DNA of 64,000 bases, taken from contig NZ_CP108041.1 in NCBI RefSeq assembly GCF_036173065.1, positions 3,289,001 through 3,353,000 on the forward strand, written 5' to 3'. Positions 26,401 through 34,064 of the stretch are shown one piece after another. This DNA is from Rhodococcus sp. NBC_00297. GTDB taxonomy: Bacteria > Actinomycetota > Actinomycetes > Mycobacteriales > Mycobacteriaceae. The translations under genes and the position numbers were made by a program. The notes under the pieces are model-generated. The model did no database searches. It had not been told where the DNA came from and saw only the letters and a program-made list of their open reading frames with translations. Position 1 is the stretch's first letter, and every line of letters starts with the position of its first letter.

Positions 26401-26549
26401 GCGTGACGGTGATGACGGTGGAGTCAGTGACGGGGACGCCAGAGGTGTGTGCTGAAGCTGGACTCGGAGAGTCGGGAATCTGGCTCGCGCCGCGACTTTC
26501 GGGATTGGTGCGACCGCTATGGGATCAGAAGTGGGACGGAATGTCATGA
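23448..26549 (+). CDS. UvrD/Rep-like SF1 helicase with long N-terminal extension
   Basis: The product is 1033 residues. Residues 1-430 form an extension without known motifs, acidic in part (YALFDDDDEG), perhaps a recognition or nuclease-like domain. The helicase core follows: Walker A AGAGQGKTE (~458), DEVQDL (~566), GDPNQALY, QNFRARGP (~637), STVHRAKGLEFDRV (~812) and NYVALSRARDEV (~843), the last two typical of UvrD motifs V-VI. It should move 3' to 5' on single-stranded DNA. The start is TTG 23448 after AAGGATGG; no in-frame ATG comes earlier. The stop overlaps drmA (ATGA). A helicase of this kind beside drmAB is not part of classical DISARM. Confidence 0.88.
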   Translation: MDTLDGVAALRSLETHVAALRSLKAGDQQPPQPASLLADLVDSHGDLPFGVTATSDGLQFVRPDVAATDTPPPMLWPLDGLVDESELTDWGSRPLAVDLGELRREAVFYQQEYGVDVERLFARYRPVWDQWAISQSRAAESAGLFDALHELAQTSATKVKNLYLSAWRLTVPEYGIDTRLARRRVKLEMISTRNPRYALFDDDDEGIRGQEVDAIVLAVEPHDALHYDMRALSAQLGSADDYAFRPSLVERNDLPLGSHVRQRVLADIRPRIQDGLRARFGDGVEWSLTMSPALLISDHDRSTIEDALEGVTALRGQLSRWPGIAAASERLLEGAPGALSALEQELTRILHSVGISDPLPSGTVRISDSALPVPSKFRDRLRVRAGTVDPLLRFRDRRRAAAAAAAEQAASLVGVDTPATVAVPDSLDESDPTPGSFTLDERQRSVAEASPSDRLVVVAGAGQGKTEVVAARLEHLASEHELSLSTEVLVLSFSRAAVSAVRKRLATRVLAGAEIRTFDSFASRVIIDAEQEPTGSFDARIEHATRLLLDDDVELPMLDDVRHVVLDEVQDLVGKRAKLALALIARAGADVGLTALGDPNQALYDFQLTDTERAHHSEIVDDFGDLENVRVTRLTQNFRARGPVPLAVVDLGQRLRTMKDGAAARGEVGSFVEALPRAEAETWLADVYRAGRTTAVLTKTNGDALRVSQLLTSLRVRHTLRRTSQEQGASAWVSELARLLPRVVNRRDDVIAALEFTSVADPTDAWNVLKEAEGVFRSPDDLDMSRIRRVIGGYGIPTALMADTTEDVVISTVHRAKGLEFDRVFLLDTDHESDQDDFAIARRNYVALSRARDEVRRCAPKTAKSWMKKDPAPPGRWMEKSFGKGGKQVTRSIEFRNGDIDTDSPFSTADAASPMAAQELLASGRVTGLSVTLELDREWSHRDAPIYLVKGDDGKAFGRTNEDFGRSVKRLFTVWQHAYPMVMTGVTVMTVESVTGTPEVCAEAGLGESGIWLAPRLSGLVRPLWDQKWDGMS

Positions 26550-29500
26550 CGAACATTGGTAACTCGCTGGATTCGATGTACGCCTTCCGGGGCGACATGG
26601 TCGAACAACTGGAGAAGGACCTGTTCGGCCCCGGCGGGGGAGAAGGCGAAATCCTCGACGAAGCGCCACTCGACCGATACGTGGTCGGGGTCCTCTGGCC
26701 CGCCGAAGCGGCGCTTCAGGAAGAGCCGGAACCCGACAGCGCCGAGTCCGATCCCGTGGACAGTGCAAGCGATACCCCAGTCGCTCAGTCGATGATGCGA
26801 TACCCCACATCGATGGGCCTGACCTTCACTGTCGATTCAGAGCTCGCCGAAACGGTCACGCTTTCCGTCGCCGGCGCTCGTTACATACCGTCGGATATTC
26901 CCGACGCCACCCCCGCGGACGGCGGGACACGTCGACGGACCCGGGCGAAGCCGGATACGTGGAGCCGGTTGGCGGCAAATGCCGACGACATAGTTCACTC
27001 GATCACGGCACCTGGCACGAAGACGCGTGACGTCGCGCCGGGCCTGCAGCTCTACACGCTGACCAGAAAGCCCCGCAACGGCACAGTCACGATCTCCGCG
27101 GTCCTACGTAACACCCTCGCGTCCTCCAAAGGTGAACTGCGCGACGCCAATGCGTGGTTTCAGGTCGGCATAACAGTCACCACCGAAGGCGCCGCTCTCG
27201 TCGATCGTGGAGCCCCCAACCGTCTCGGTGACGACGCTGATCTCCTCAGTGCCGATCTGATGTATCGCAACGCGCGTACGTTCGGAATCGGACATGGATG
27301 CGCTGTCACATGGGACACCACCGGACAGGTCGTCACCGACCGCATCGAGACCACGCTGCTGCCGACCTACGAGGTTTCACGGGCTCGCCCTGGATCCGTC
27401 GACGATGACGACATAGATCTGCGAATGTCGAAACTGGGCCATGCCTCTTCCGCAGACGTCGTCGCAGGGCTGGAGCGTCTCGTCGAGTCCTACCGCTCCT
27501 GGATCGCCGAGCGTGAAGCCGAGGTCACGTCCGGAGGAACTGACGTTCCCGAGTCGCTCGAGCCGACTGCAATGGACCATTTTCGAAATGCGCGCCACGC
27601 CGCCGACCGGATCGAGGCAGGAATTGCTCTCCTTGCCGGCGATCCGGAGGTGTTCGAGGCTTTTCAGCTGGCCAACCAGGCAATGCAGACCCAGCGCGCA
27701 CGGCAGGTGTGGGTCCGAAACGGCGCGACAGGGCCCATGGACGAGGGCCTCGACCAGACTTGGTACCCCTTCCAGATCGCTTTCGTCCTCTTGAACCTCC
27801 CCGGACTCGCTGATGCCGGTCACAATGACCGCGATATAGCTGATCTGCTGTGGTTCCCCACGGGTGGTGGAAAGACCGAGGCGTACTTGGGGCTGGTCGC
27901 GTTCATACTTCTGCTACGACGCATCAGGAATACTGAGGCGATCGGTGTGGCAGTGATCATGCGATACACCCTGCGCTTGCTGACGATCCAGCAGTTCGAG
28001 CGAGCAACAATGTTGCTGTGCGCTCTCGAGCGAATCCGAATCGGGCACGGTGGCTTGGGGTCCCGGCCGTTCAGCATCGGGCTCTGGGTGGGACGCGGGG
28101 GTACCCCCAACACGCACGACGACGCCAAGAAGGCCCTTCGTGCCTTGCAGCAAGGTACGGAAATCACCGAGGCGAATCCCGTCCAGCTGACTCAGTGTCC
28201 CTGGTGCGGTAAGGCGCTGGACGATTCCAAGTACTCGCTGGTGACCGGACCGGCAGCACGCCTGCGTATCGCGTGTGGCAACACTGCCTGTGACTTCTCC
28301 GCCGGTCTCCCCGTCTATGTGGTCGATCAGGACATCTACGAGTACCGCCCTGAGCTCATCCTGGGAACTGTCGACAAGTTCGCGATGATGGCCTGGCGGT
28401 CGGACGTTCGAAAGTTATTTGCGCGGGACGGCATCGGCAGTCCGCCTGACCTGATCATTCAGGATGAGCTCCACCTGATCTCGGGCCCGTTGGGGTCGAT
28501 GGTCGGCCTGTACGAGACAGCGGTCGATGCCGCCTGTTCGGTACCGATCACGGGAACGGATCGCATGTCACGACCGAAGATCGTGGCGTCCACCGCAACG
28601 ATCAGGCGGTCGAGTGCGCAGATCAAGAGTGTGTTCGATCGTGATTCCCGCCAGTTCCCGCCTCCGGGCATCGACCCCGACCAGTCGTTCTTTGCCGAGC
28701 CCGCACCGCGGGACGTAGCGGGCACCCGAATGTACGTGGGGGTGATGAGCCCCGGAACCAGTCATGCGACCTTGCTGGTGCGGACCTACGGAGCGCTGCT
28801 CCAAGCTGCCAAGGACATCGACGCGGATCCTGCTGTCCGCGATCCGTACTGGACCTTGCTGGGTTATTTCAATAGCCTCCGTGTGTTGGGAAGTGCGCTC
28901 CTTCAGGTCGAGGGCGACGTGCGCGAGCGACTCGGGGTGGTGTCCCGTCGCTCGGGGACAACAGCCAGAAACCTCCAGTCGGCGAATGAACTAACGAGCC
29001 GCGTGTCATCGGCCGAAATCCCCCGGCGGCTCAAGAGTCTCGAGCGGACCGTCGACTCGGGCGCCGCAGACGATGTCGTCCTGGCGACGAACATGATCTC
29101 GGTCGGGGTCGATATCGACCGCCTCGGGCTCATGACGGTGATGGGTCAGCCTCAGTCCAGTTCGGAATACATCCAGGCGACAAGCCGCGTGGGCCGCAAG
29201 TATCCCGGCCTCGTGGTGACCATCCTCAACTCCGCTCGGTCGCGGGACCGCTCACATTTCGAGAACTTCATCCAGTTCCATCAAGCCATGTATCGCGCTG
29301 TCGAGGCCACGAGTGCAACTCCCTTCGCAGCACGTGCACGAGATCGCGGGCTACACGGGGTGTTCGTCTCGCTGGCAAGGCTTCTCGTGGACGCGATGTC
29401 GGGTGAGGGCGGCGCGGTTGCGGCACCGCAGCACGAGACCGAGCTGCGGGCGCTCATCGACACGATCGAGCGCCGTGTTTTCGCGTCGTCGCCCGACGAA

Positions 29501-29752
29501 GCAGAAGACACCGTCGAGCAGCTGAACGCGATGATGAAGGTATGGATCGACGAAGCGTCGTCGCGAGACACGTTGAAATACCAGGATCGAAAGTCCGCGA
29601 TGGACGCGTTGATGGTCGAGCCTGGCGCCGCCCTCACGGACATCGACATCGAGTACAACCAGACCGAGACGCCCTGGCCGACGTTGATGAGTCTTCGCGA
29701 CGTCGATGCCGAGAGTGCTCTGTACCCGATTCGTATGAGGAGTAATTCATGA
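26546..29752 (+). CDS. drmA: DrmA, DISARM core helicase
   Basis: The product is 1068 residues. DrmA is the SF2 helicase that with DrmB blocks incoming phage DNA and loads on 5'-ended DNA. Residues 1-400 form the acidic/beta N-terminal domain; then Walker A WFPTGGGKTEAY (~437), a zinc-ribbon-like CPWCG with CGNTACDF (~551-580), Walker B written QDELHLISGPLGSM (~638), STATIRR, ATNMISVGVDIDRLG (~847) and QATSRVGRKYPG (~875). The DELH box with SGPLG is characteristic of DrmA. ATG 26546 overlaps the UvrD-like gene's stop, and the stop overlaps drmB (29749-29752). Length agrees with the family. Confidence 0.9.
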   Translation: MTNIGNSLDSMYAFRGDMVEQLEKDLFGPGGGEGEILDEAPLDRYVVGVLWPAEAALQEEPEPDSAESDPVDSASDTPVAQSMMRYPTSMGLTFTVDSELAETVTLSVAGARYIPSDIPDATPADGGTRRRTRAKPDTWSRLAANADDIVHSITAPGTKTRDVAPGLQLYTLTRKPRNGTVTISAVLRNTLASSKGELRDANAWFQVGITVTTEGAALVDRGAPNRLGDDADLLSADLMYRNARTFGIGHGCAVTWDTTGQVVTDRIETTLLPTYEVSRARPGSVDDDDIDLRMSKLGHASSADVVAGLERLVESYRSWIAEREAEVTSGGTDVPESLEPTAMDHFRNARHAADRIEAGIALLAGDPEVFEAFQLANQAMQTQRARQVWVRNGATGPMDEGLDQTWYPFQIAFVLLNLPGLADAGHNDRDIADLLWFPTGGGKTEAYLGLVAFILLLRRIRNTEAIGVAVIMRYTLRLLTIQQFERATMLLCALERIRIGHGGLGSRPFSIGLWVGRGGTPNTHDDAKKALRALQQGTEITEANPVQLTQCPWCGKALDDSKYSLVTGPAARLRIACGNTACDFSAGLPVYVVDQDIYEYRPELILGTVDKFAMMAWRSDVRKLFARDGIGSPPDLIIQDELHLISGPLGSMVGLYETAVDAACSVPITGTDRMSRPKIVASTATIRRSSAQIKSVFDRDSRQFPPPGIDPDQSFFAEPAPRDVAGTRMYVGVMSPGTSHATLLVRTYGALLQAAKDIDADPAVRDPYWTLLGYFNSLRVLGSALLQVEGDVRERLGVVSRRSGTTARNLQSANELTSRVSSAEIPRRLKSLERTVDSGAADDVVLATNMISVGVDIDRLGLMTVMGQPQSSSEYIQATSRVGRKYPGLVVTILNSARSRDRSHFENFIQFHQAMYRAVEATSATPFAARARDRGLHGVFVSLARLLVDAMSGEGGAVAAPQHETELRALIDTIERRVFASSPDEAEDTVEQLNAMMKVWIDEASSRDTLKYQDRKSAMDALMVEPGAALTDIDIEYNQTETPWPTLMSLRDVDAESALYPIRMRSNS

Positions 29753-31458
29753 GCGTGGCCAAGGCCCGACGGACGCAGCTGCTCAGCACATACGGGGTGG
29801 GCAGCCTGTTTCCCTCGGAGACGACGAGTTACATGATCGCCGGCATCCACGAGTGGAAGCCTCGCGAGGGTGACACAATTTCTGAACCGAGATTAGCGCG
29901 CAGTCTCGGGGTGTCAGAATTGAAATCGCCGCCCGCCGGGTCGAAGAACAAGCGCGATGTTCCGGTCATCCGATTCCCCATCACGCAGGTCTGCCCGTCG
30001 TGCCGACGCATCGATTCGCTCGTTCGCTTGTCCGGTGATCCGGCAAAGGCCCGGTGCACGTGTGAGAAGCGTACGGAGCTCAGCCCCTTCCGCTTGGTGA
30101 TTGCGTGTACCCGCGGGCACATCGACGAATTCCCTTACTTCAGGTGGCTGCACAAGGGGCAAGACTCGGGGAGCGATCATACGATGCACCTCCGTGCCCG
30201 CGGGCGAACATCATCGTTGGCGGACCTCGAGCTGACGTGCACGTGCGGGGTAGAGCCGCGGTCGCTCGATGGATCTGCGGGCCCGAAGGCGCTGGCAGAG
30301 TTCGGTACCTGTGCAGGACATCGACCCTGGTTGGGTCCGGATGCCACGCAACCGTGTGACGAGATTCCGCGTGCTGTGCAGCGTGGTGCCTCCAACGTGT
30401 GGCTCCCCGCTGTCAGATCCGCAATCTCCATCCCGCCCTACTCGCAAGCGCTGGCGAAGTTCGTGACCCGGAACTGGGCGTCACTCGAAGACCCCGACGC
30501 AGTGAGTCAGGCACTTCTTCAAAGTCTGGCCCGGCACTCTCGCCGTTTTACGGCCAAGGAGATCGAGACCGAGGTCGAACGCCGGCGTGGTGAACAGCTG
30601 GATGATCTGCTGACCGAGGCAGCCCTGCGCAAGCAGGAGTACCGCGCACTTCTGGAGGGCCGGGAGCAAGACGGTCTTGACGATGACTTCGTATGCGTCG
30701 AGCGTGACGTTCCCGTCGATTTCGAACACATCATCTCGGACGTCCGAAAAGTGACCCGACTGCGAGAAGTTCGCGCGCTTTACGGATTCACCAGGTTGGC
30801 CGATGAGACCGGCGAGGAGAACCTCTGCGATCTCTCGCCGGAGAAGACGTTCTGGCTCCCAGCCGTGGAGGTGATCGGTGAAGGGATCTTCGTGTCGTTT
30901 CACCGCAACGAGTTGGAGCGTTGGGCCGGTACCACATTCGCTGCAGAAAGATGGGCGATGTTTACCGCCGCGTCCGGGGGAACGTCACCGTGGGAGGATC
31001 TCCCCGGTGTCTCGGGGTTGATCGGCGTCGCACTGCACACGTTCGCACATCTGATCATCGATCAGCTCGCGTTGACGGCCGGCTATCCGGCCGCGTCGTT
31101 GAGGGAGCGGCTGTACGTCGACGAGGCGATGGCCGGCTTCCTCATCTACACGGCAAGTTCAGATTCGGCGGGAAGCTTAGGAGGCGTTGCCTCGCAGGCG
31201 GAGCCGGACAGCTTTGGGCCTGCCCTGCAAGAGGGGCTCACTCGACTGTCGTGGTGCTCGGCCGATCCGGTGTGTATCGAATCGAGGGGGTCGGGTTCGG
31301 ACGCTCTCAACTTGTCAGCGTGCCACGCGTGCGTCCTGTTACCCGAGACGTCCTGTGAACTCGGAAACCGGTACCTTGATCGTGCGTTGCTGTTCGGTAC
31401 GCCTGAGGATGGACACGAAGATCACGGCCTGTTCAGCGACGTGTTGTTCGCCGGCTGA
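29749..31458 (+). CDS. drmB: DrmB, DUF1998 zinc protein of DISARM
   Basis: The product is 569 residues. DrmB forms a complex with DrmA and raises its helicase activity. It has the family's opening QLLSTYGVGSLF, a zinc site near residues 82-120 (CPSCRRID, CTCE, then ACTRGHIDEFPY), HTFAHLIIDQLA (~430), and the closing DUF1998 motif with WCSADPVCIES, ACHACVLLPETSCE and NRYLDRALL. The start overlaps drmA by 4 bases. The stop codon is followed at once by the target duplication of an IS481-type element, so transcription to any original downstream genes would now pass the insertion. Confidence 0.9.
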   Translation: MSVAKARRTQLLSTYGVGSLFPSETTSYMIAGIHEWKPREGDTISEPRLARSLGVSELKSPPAGSKNKRDVPVIRFPITQVCPSCRRIDSLVRLSGDPAKARCTCEKRTELSPFRLVIACTRGHIDEFPYFRWLHKGQDSGSDHTMHLRARGRTSSLADLELTCTCGVEPRSLDGSAGPKALAEFGTCAGHRPWLGPDATQPCDEIPRAVQRGASNVWLPAVRSAISIPPYSQALAKFVTRNWASLEDPDAVSQALLQSLARHSRRFTAKEIETEVERRRGEQLDDLLTEAALRKQEYRALLEGREQDGLDDDFVCVERDVPVDFEHIISDVRKVTRLREVRALYGFTRLADETGEENLCDLSPEKTFWLPAVEVIGEGIFVSFHRNELERWAGTTFAAERWAMFTAASGGTSPWEDLPGVSGLIGVALHTFAHLIIDQLALTAGYPAASLRERLYVDEAMAGFLIYTASSDSAGSLGGVASQAEPDSFGPALQEGLTRLSWCSADPVCIESRGSGSDALNLSACHACVLLPETSCELGNRYLDRALLFGTPEDGHEDHGLFSDVLFAG

Positions 31459-31464
31459 GCTAGA
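31459..31464 (+). repeat. Target-site duplication, left copy
   Basis: GCTAGA, identical to the copy at 32539-32544 on the other side of the IS element. It fits the 6-bp NCTAGN target known for IS481. It directly follows the drmB stop codon. Confidence 0.75.
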
Positions 31465-32434
31465 TGTTCTTCGCGGGGAGGTTGTGGACGGTGAGTCGCT
31501 CGATGGGTGACTTGCCGTCGATGCCTGTGTGGGGTCGGTGGTGATTGTAGTGATGGACCCAGTCCTGGTAGGTCGCTGCGCGGGCTTCGTCGGAGAGGTA
31601 GGTGTGGGCGTAGGCCCATTCCTGGTTGAGGGTGCGGTTGAATCGTTCGACTTTGCCGTTGGTCTGCGGTCGGTAGGGGCGGGTGCGCTTGTGCACCACC
31701 GATCCGAGTGCTTCGGCGAACAGTGTTGAGCGGTAGCAGGATCCGTTGTCGGTGAGCACTCTGGCGATGGTGATGCCGTGGTCGGTGAAGTACGCGGCGG
31801 CGCGCCGGTAGAACCCGGCGGCTGTCTCTTTGCGTTCGTCACCGAGGATCTCGGAGTAGGCGAGGCGGGAGTGGTCGTCGACGGCGTGGTGGACGTACGC
31901 GTAGCCGCGGCCTTGTTTCTTGTTGTGCCGGTTGCCGATCGTGCGGCCGAGTTTGCGGTGCCCGCCGCCGTCGGGGATCCGGCCGAGTTTCTTGATGTCG
32001 ATGTGGATCAGGTCGCCGGGGGCGGGGTGTTCGTAGCGGCGGGGTGCGGGGCGGCGCACCGCCAGGCCGGTGTTCTGGTCGAGGTGGCGCAGCAGCGGCA
32101 TCCGGTAGCGGGCCAGGACCGCGGAGACGGTGCTGCGCGGCAGGTGCAGGTGGTAGGCGATCCGGTGCGGTCCCCACCGGTTGGTGAAGCGCAGCGCCAC
32201 GATTCGTCCTTCGGTGCGTCTCGGTGTGCGCGCGGGGCTGCGGCGGGGCCGGCTGGACCGGTCGATCATCGCCGGCGCCCCGCCGGCCCGGTACCGGTCG
32301 GCCCACTTCTTGGCGGTGGTCGGTGAGACCTGGAAGCGTTCGGCGGCCCGCCGGATGGACCAGTGGTCGTCGACGATCGAACTCGCGAGCTTCAATCGTC
32401 CCTTCGGGGTGAGGGAGGCGTTAGCGTGGGACAC
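31460..32434 (-). CDS. IS481-family transposase
   Basis: The product is about 324 residues from GTG 32434. An N-terminal helix-turn-helix (IRRAAERFQVSPTTAKKW, then RPRRSPARTPRRTE) is followed by the DDE catalytic core: first Asp in LIHIDIKKLG, second in VLTDNGSCY, and Glu in NGKVERFNRTLN. The C-terminus is HRPHTGIDGKSPIERL. It is intact, with no frameshift. The stop TAG (31460-31462) lies outside the element, inside the duplicated CTAG target, so insertion itself supplies the end of the gene. A longer upstream frame to 32521 crosses the terminal repeat and is not used. Confidence 0.9.
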   Translation of the reverse strand: MSHANASLTPKGRLKLASSIVDDHWSIRRAAERFQVSPTTAKKWADRYRAGGAPAMIDRSSRPRRSPARTPRRTEGRIVALRFTNRWGPHRIAYHLHLPRSTVSAVLARYRMPLLRHLDQNTGLAVRRPAPRRYEHPAPGDLIHIDIKKLGRIPDGGGHRKLGRTIGNRHNKKQGRGYAYVHHAVDDHSRLAYSEILGDERKETAAGFYRRAAAYFTDHGITIARVLTDNGSCYRSTLFAEALGSVVHKRTRPYRPQTNGKVERFNRTLNQEWAYAHTYLSDEARAATYQDWVHHYNHHRPHTGIDGKSPIERLTVHNLPAKNI

Positions 32435-32538
32435 GAGGACCTCTCGGTTGTCGGTGCAGTTGTGGTAACCACACCGATACCGGAGGTCCTCACCTATCTG
32501 TTGTCGCCACGCCGTCCACAACGTCCCTGGCCATTACA
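31465..32538 (-). mobile_element. IS481-family insertion sequence, intact
   Basis: A 1074-bp element with ends TGT...ACA. The left end reads inward TGTTCTTCGC and the right end inward TGTAATGGCC; about 12 bases in, both continue with GTTGTGGACGG, giving imperfect inverted repeats of about 30 bp. It is flanked by 6-bp GCTAGA duplications. It carries one transposase on the minus strand. It sits in the short gap between convergent drmB and the gene ending at 32557, so no gene was broken. The right flank has CTAG three times (32539-32557), a target hot spot. Confidence 0.85.
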
Positions 32539-32544
32539 GCTAGA
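32539..32544 (+). repeat. Target-site duplication, right copy
   Basis: GCTAGA directly after the ACA end of the IS. Two more CTAG words follow within 14 bases (32546-32549 and 32552-32555). Confidence 0.75.
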
Positions 32545-32556
32545 ACTAGAGCTAGA

Positions 32557-33036
32557 TCAGTGGAAAGCCCTGTCGCGGTTGCGTGTCGCCTCGGTCTGTT
32601 CGACAATGCGCTCGCGCACCTTGGAGATGGTCTTCCACTTCATCGCTCGCTTGTCCGGGTCCATCCCGAACTGGTGAATGATGTCGCGAAGCTGATCGAG
32701 GTCGAGCGCAGCGAGTCGTGCTTGTAGAGCATCCCGGCCGTCTGTTCTGTACAGACGAAAAGGGTCGAGCACAGCAGCCGCTCGAGGGGTGCGTGTCCGG
32801 GGAGCCGATGGTGGAGTGCGAACAACGGCGGCAGGGCCTGCAGTCGGCACGGCCACAGAATCGACGACGCGGGCGGCTGCTCCGGCGAAGGCGGCATCGC
32901 CGTCGAGCATTGCCTGTGCCGCCAGACGTGCCATTGTGAGCACAACGACGGCCGCATCGCTGTCTTTGGCGGATAGGGCATCGATTACCTCGTCGAAACG
33001 AGTCCGAGTGCCGGTGACGGATCCAGGTTCTGTCAT
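32557..33036 (-). CDS. Small partner of the ParA-like ATPase
   Basis: The product is 159 residues. The middle is low-complexity, Ala/Pro/Arg-rich (residues 65-90); the C-terminal 55 residues are well structured and charged (LDLDQLRDIIHQFGMDP, KRAMKWKTISKVRERIVE), a block that recurs in plasmid and ICE proteins of actinobacteria. It overlaps the ParA-like gene by 4 bases (33033-33036) and is its downstream cistron, the place of a ParB or other adaptor. No DNA-binding domain is obvious, so it is named only by position. Confidence 0.68.
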   Translation of the reverse strand: MTEPGSVTGTRTRFDEVIDALSAKDSDAAVVVLTMARLAAQAMLDGDAAFAGAAARVVDSVAVPTAGPAAVVRTPPSAPRTRTPRAAAVLDPFRLYRTDGRDALQARLAALDLDQLRDIIHQFGMDPDKRAMKWKTISKVRERIVEQTEATRNRDRAFH

Positions 33037-33935
33037 GCGTAGATCTTGGCATTCATCATCACGTGCTCGGTCAAGTCATGGAGGGTGTCAACGGTGTCGC
33101 CCCCTCCGTAGCGCTTGGACAGCGAACCCTGATCTCGGTACTCAGCCGCGCCGGCAATCGCGATGGCGTCAGGCACCCAGAATGGAATGACGTTCGGCGG
33201 ACGTTCTGTGCTGACTCGCTCTTCGGGTCGCTGCGCGTCGAAGTCCAGCGCGGCGTTCTGCAATCTATTGATTGTGTCACGGTGCAAATTGGTGCTCTTT
33301 CGATACTTCGTGATAATTAGTCCCAAAGCTTTTAGTGAGTGACCGGACTTCGCTGAAAACATTGCAATTCGCTTCTGAATCTGCGGGATGCCGTAGGTCG
33401 AGAGGATGTCTGGGATTGTAGGAATGACATACGCATCGGCGAGCATCAGCCCGTTGCGAGTGACGATGCCCATGTTCGGCGGACAGTCGATCAGGATGTA
33501 ATCGTAGTTGTGCCTGACCTTGTCGACGGCAGTCTTGAGCACGGACAGCGGCTGCAGTGAATCGGGTTCCTCGTACTGCCACGCCGCGACTTCTTCGGAG
33601 ATCTCGATCATGTCGAGGGATGACGCGAGAAGGTCTATTCCCGTCACCGTTGCGAGCGGCGAAACGTCCCGCTGTATTGCCTCTTCAATATTGAAGGCCG
33701 TGGCTTGTGAATCCAATGCCTGCTCGAACAACGCCTTAAGTGTCCGATGTGAATTGTTGAGTTCCTGCCACCGGTGACCACCGATCATCATGGTCGTGAG
33801 GTTGGTCTGCGGGTCGAGATCGATCAGCAAGACACGTTTACCGAAGTGACTGGCCATAAACTCTGCCAATGCGGCCGTCATCGTCGACTTGCCGACGCCC
33901 CCCTTGAGGTTGATCGTGGCAATAGCGGTGACCAT
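33033..33935 (-). CDS. ParA/MinD-like ATPase
   Basis: The product is 300 residues from ATG 33935: deviant Walker A KGGVGKST (residues 10-17), switch I region DLDPQTNLT, Walker B YILIDCPPN and LGLIITKYRK. ParA ATPases bind DNA non-specifically as ATP dimers and move or place cargo: plasmids, chromosomes or protein complexes. Here, beside a methyltransferase and helicases, it may belong to a former plasmid or integrative element, or position the defence complex (inference). The longer frame up to 34370 crosses the divergent methyltransferase gene and is rejected. It is divergent from that gene with 129 bases between, a shared regulatory gap. Confidence 0.9.
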   Translation of the reverse strand: MVTAIATINLKGGVGKSTMTAALAEFMASHFGKRVLLIDLDPQTNLTTMMIGGHRWQELNNSHRTLKALFEQALDSQATAFNIEEAIQRDVSPLATVTGIDLLASSLDMIEISEEVAAWQYEEPDSLQPLSVLKTAVDKVRHNYDYILIDCPPNMGIVTRNGLMLADAYVIPTIPDILSTYGIPQIQKRIAMFSAKSGHSLKALGLIITKYRKSTNLHRDTINRLQNAALDFDAQRPEERVSTERPPNVIPFWVPDAIAIAGAAEYRDQGSLSKRYGGGDTVDTLHDLTEHVMMNAKIYA

Positions 33936-34050
33936 GGTGGTGCCGATCCTTCCGGGATGAGCGTGATGTCCGTACCGGACGGTTCGTGGGTGAACTGTAC
34001 GACGAGCCACCGACACATCGATCGGCGGCCGATCAGAACCCTCCGTGTCG

Positions 34051-34064
34051 TAAACTCCGCAACC
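34051..34064 (+). promoter_or_regulatory. Leaderless-type -10 box of the C5 methyltransferase gene
   Basis: TAAACT (34051-34056) ends 8 bases before ATG 34065, the spacing of a leaderless transcript. No Shine-Dalgarno sequence is present, which agrees. Confidence 0.45.

Noticed and set aside
31465-32538. Possibility that the IS element inactivated a drmC or other gene
   Set aside because: The flanks join drmB and an opposite-strand gene end to end when the element and one target copy are removed; no broken reading frame is seen.
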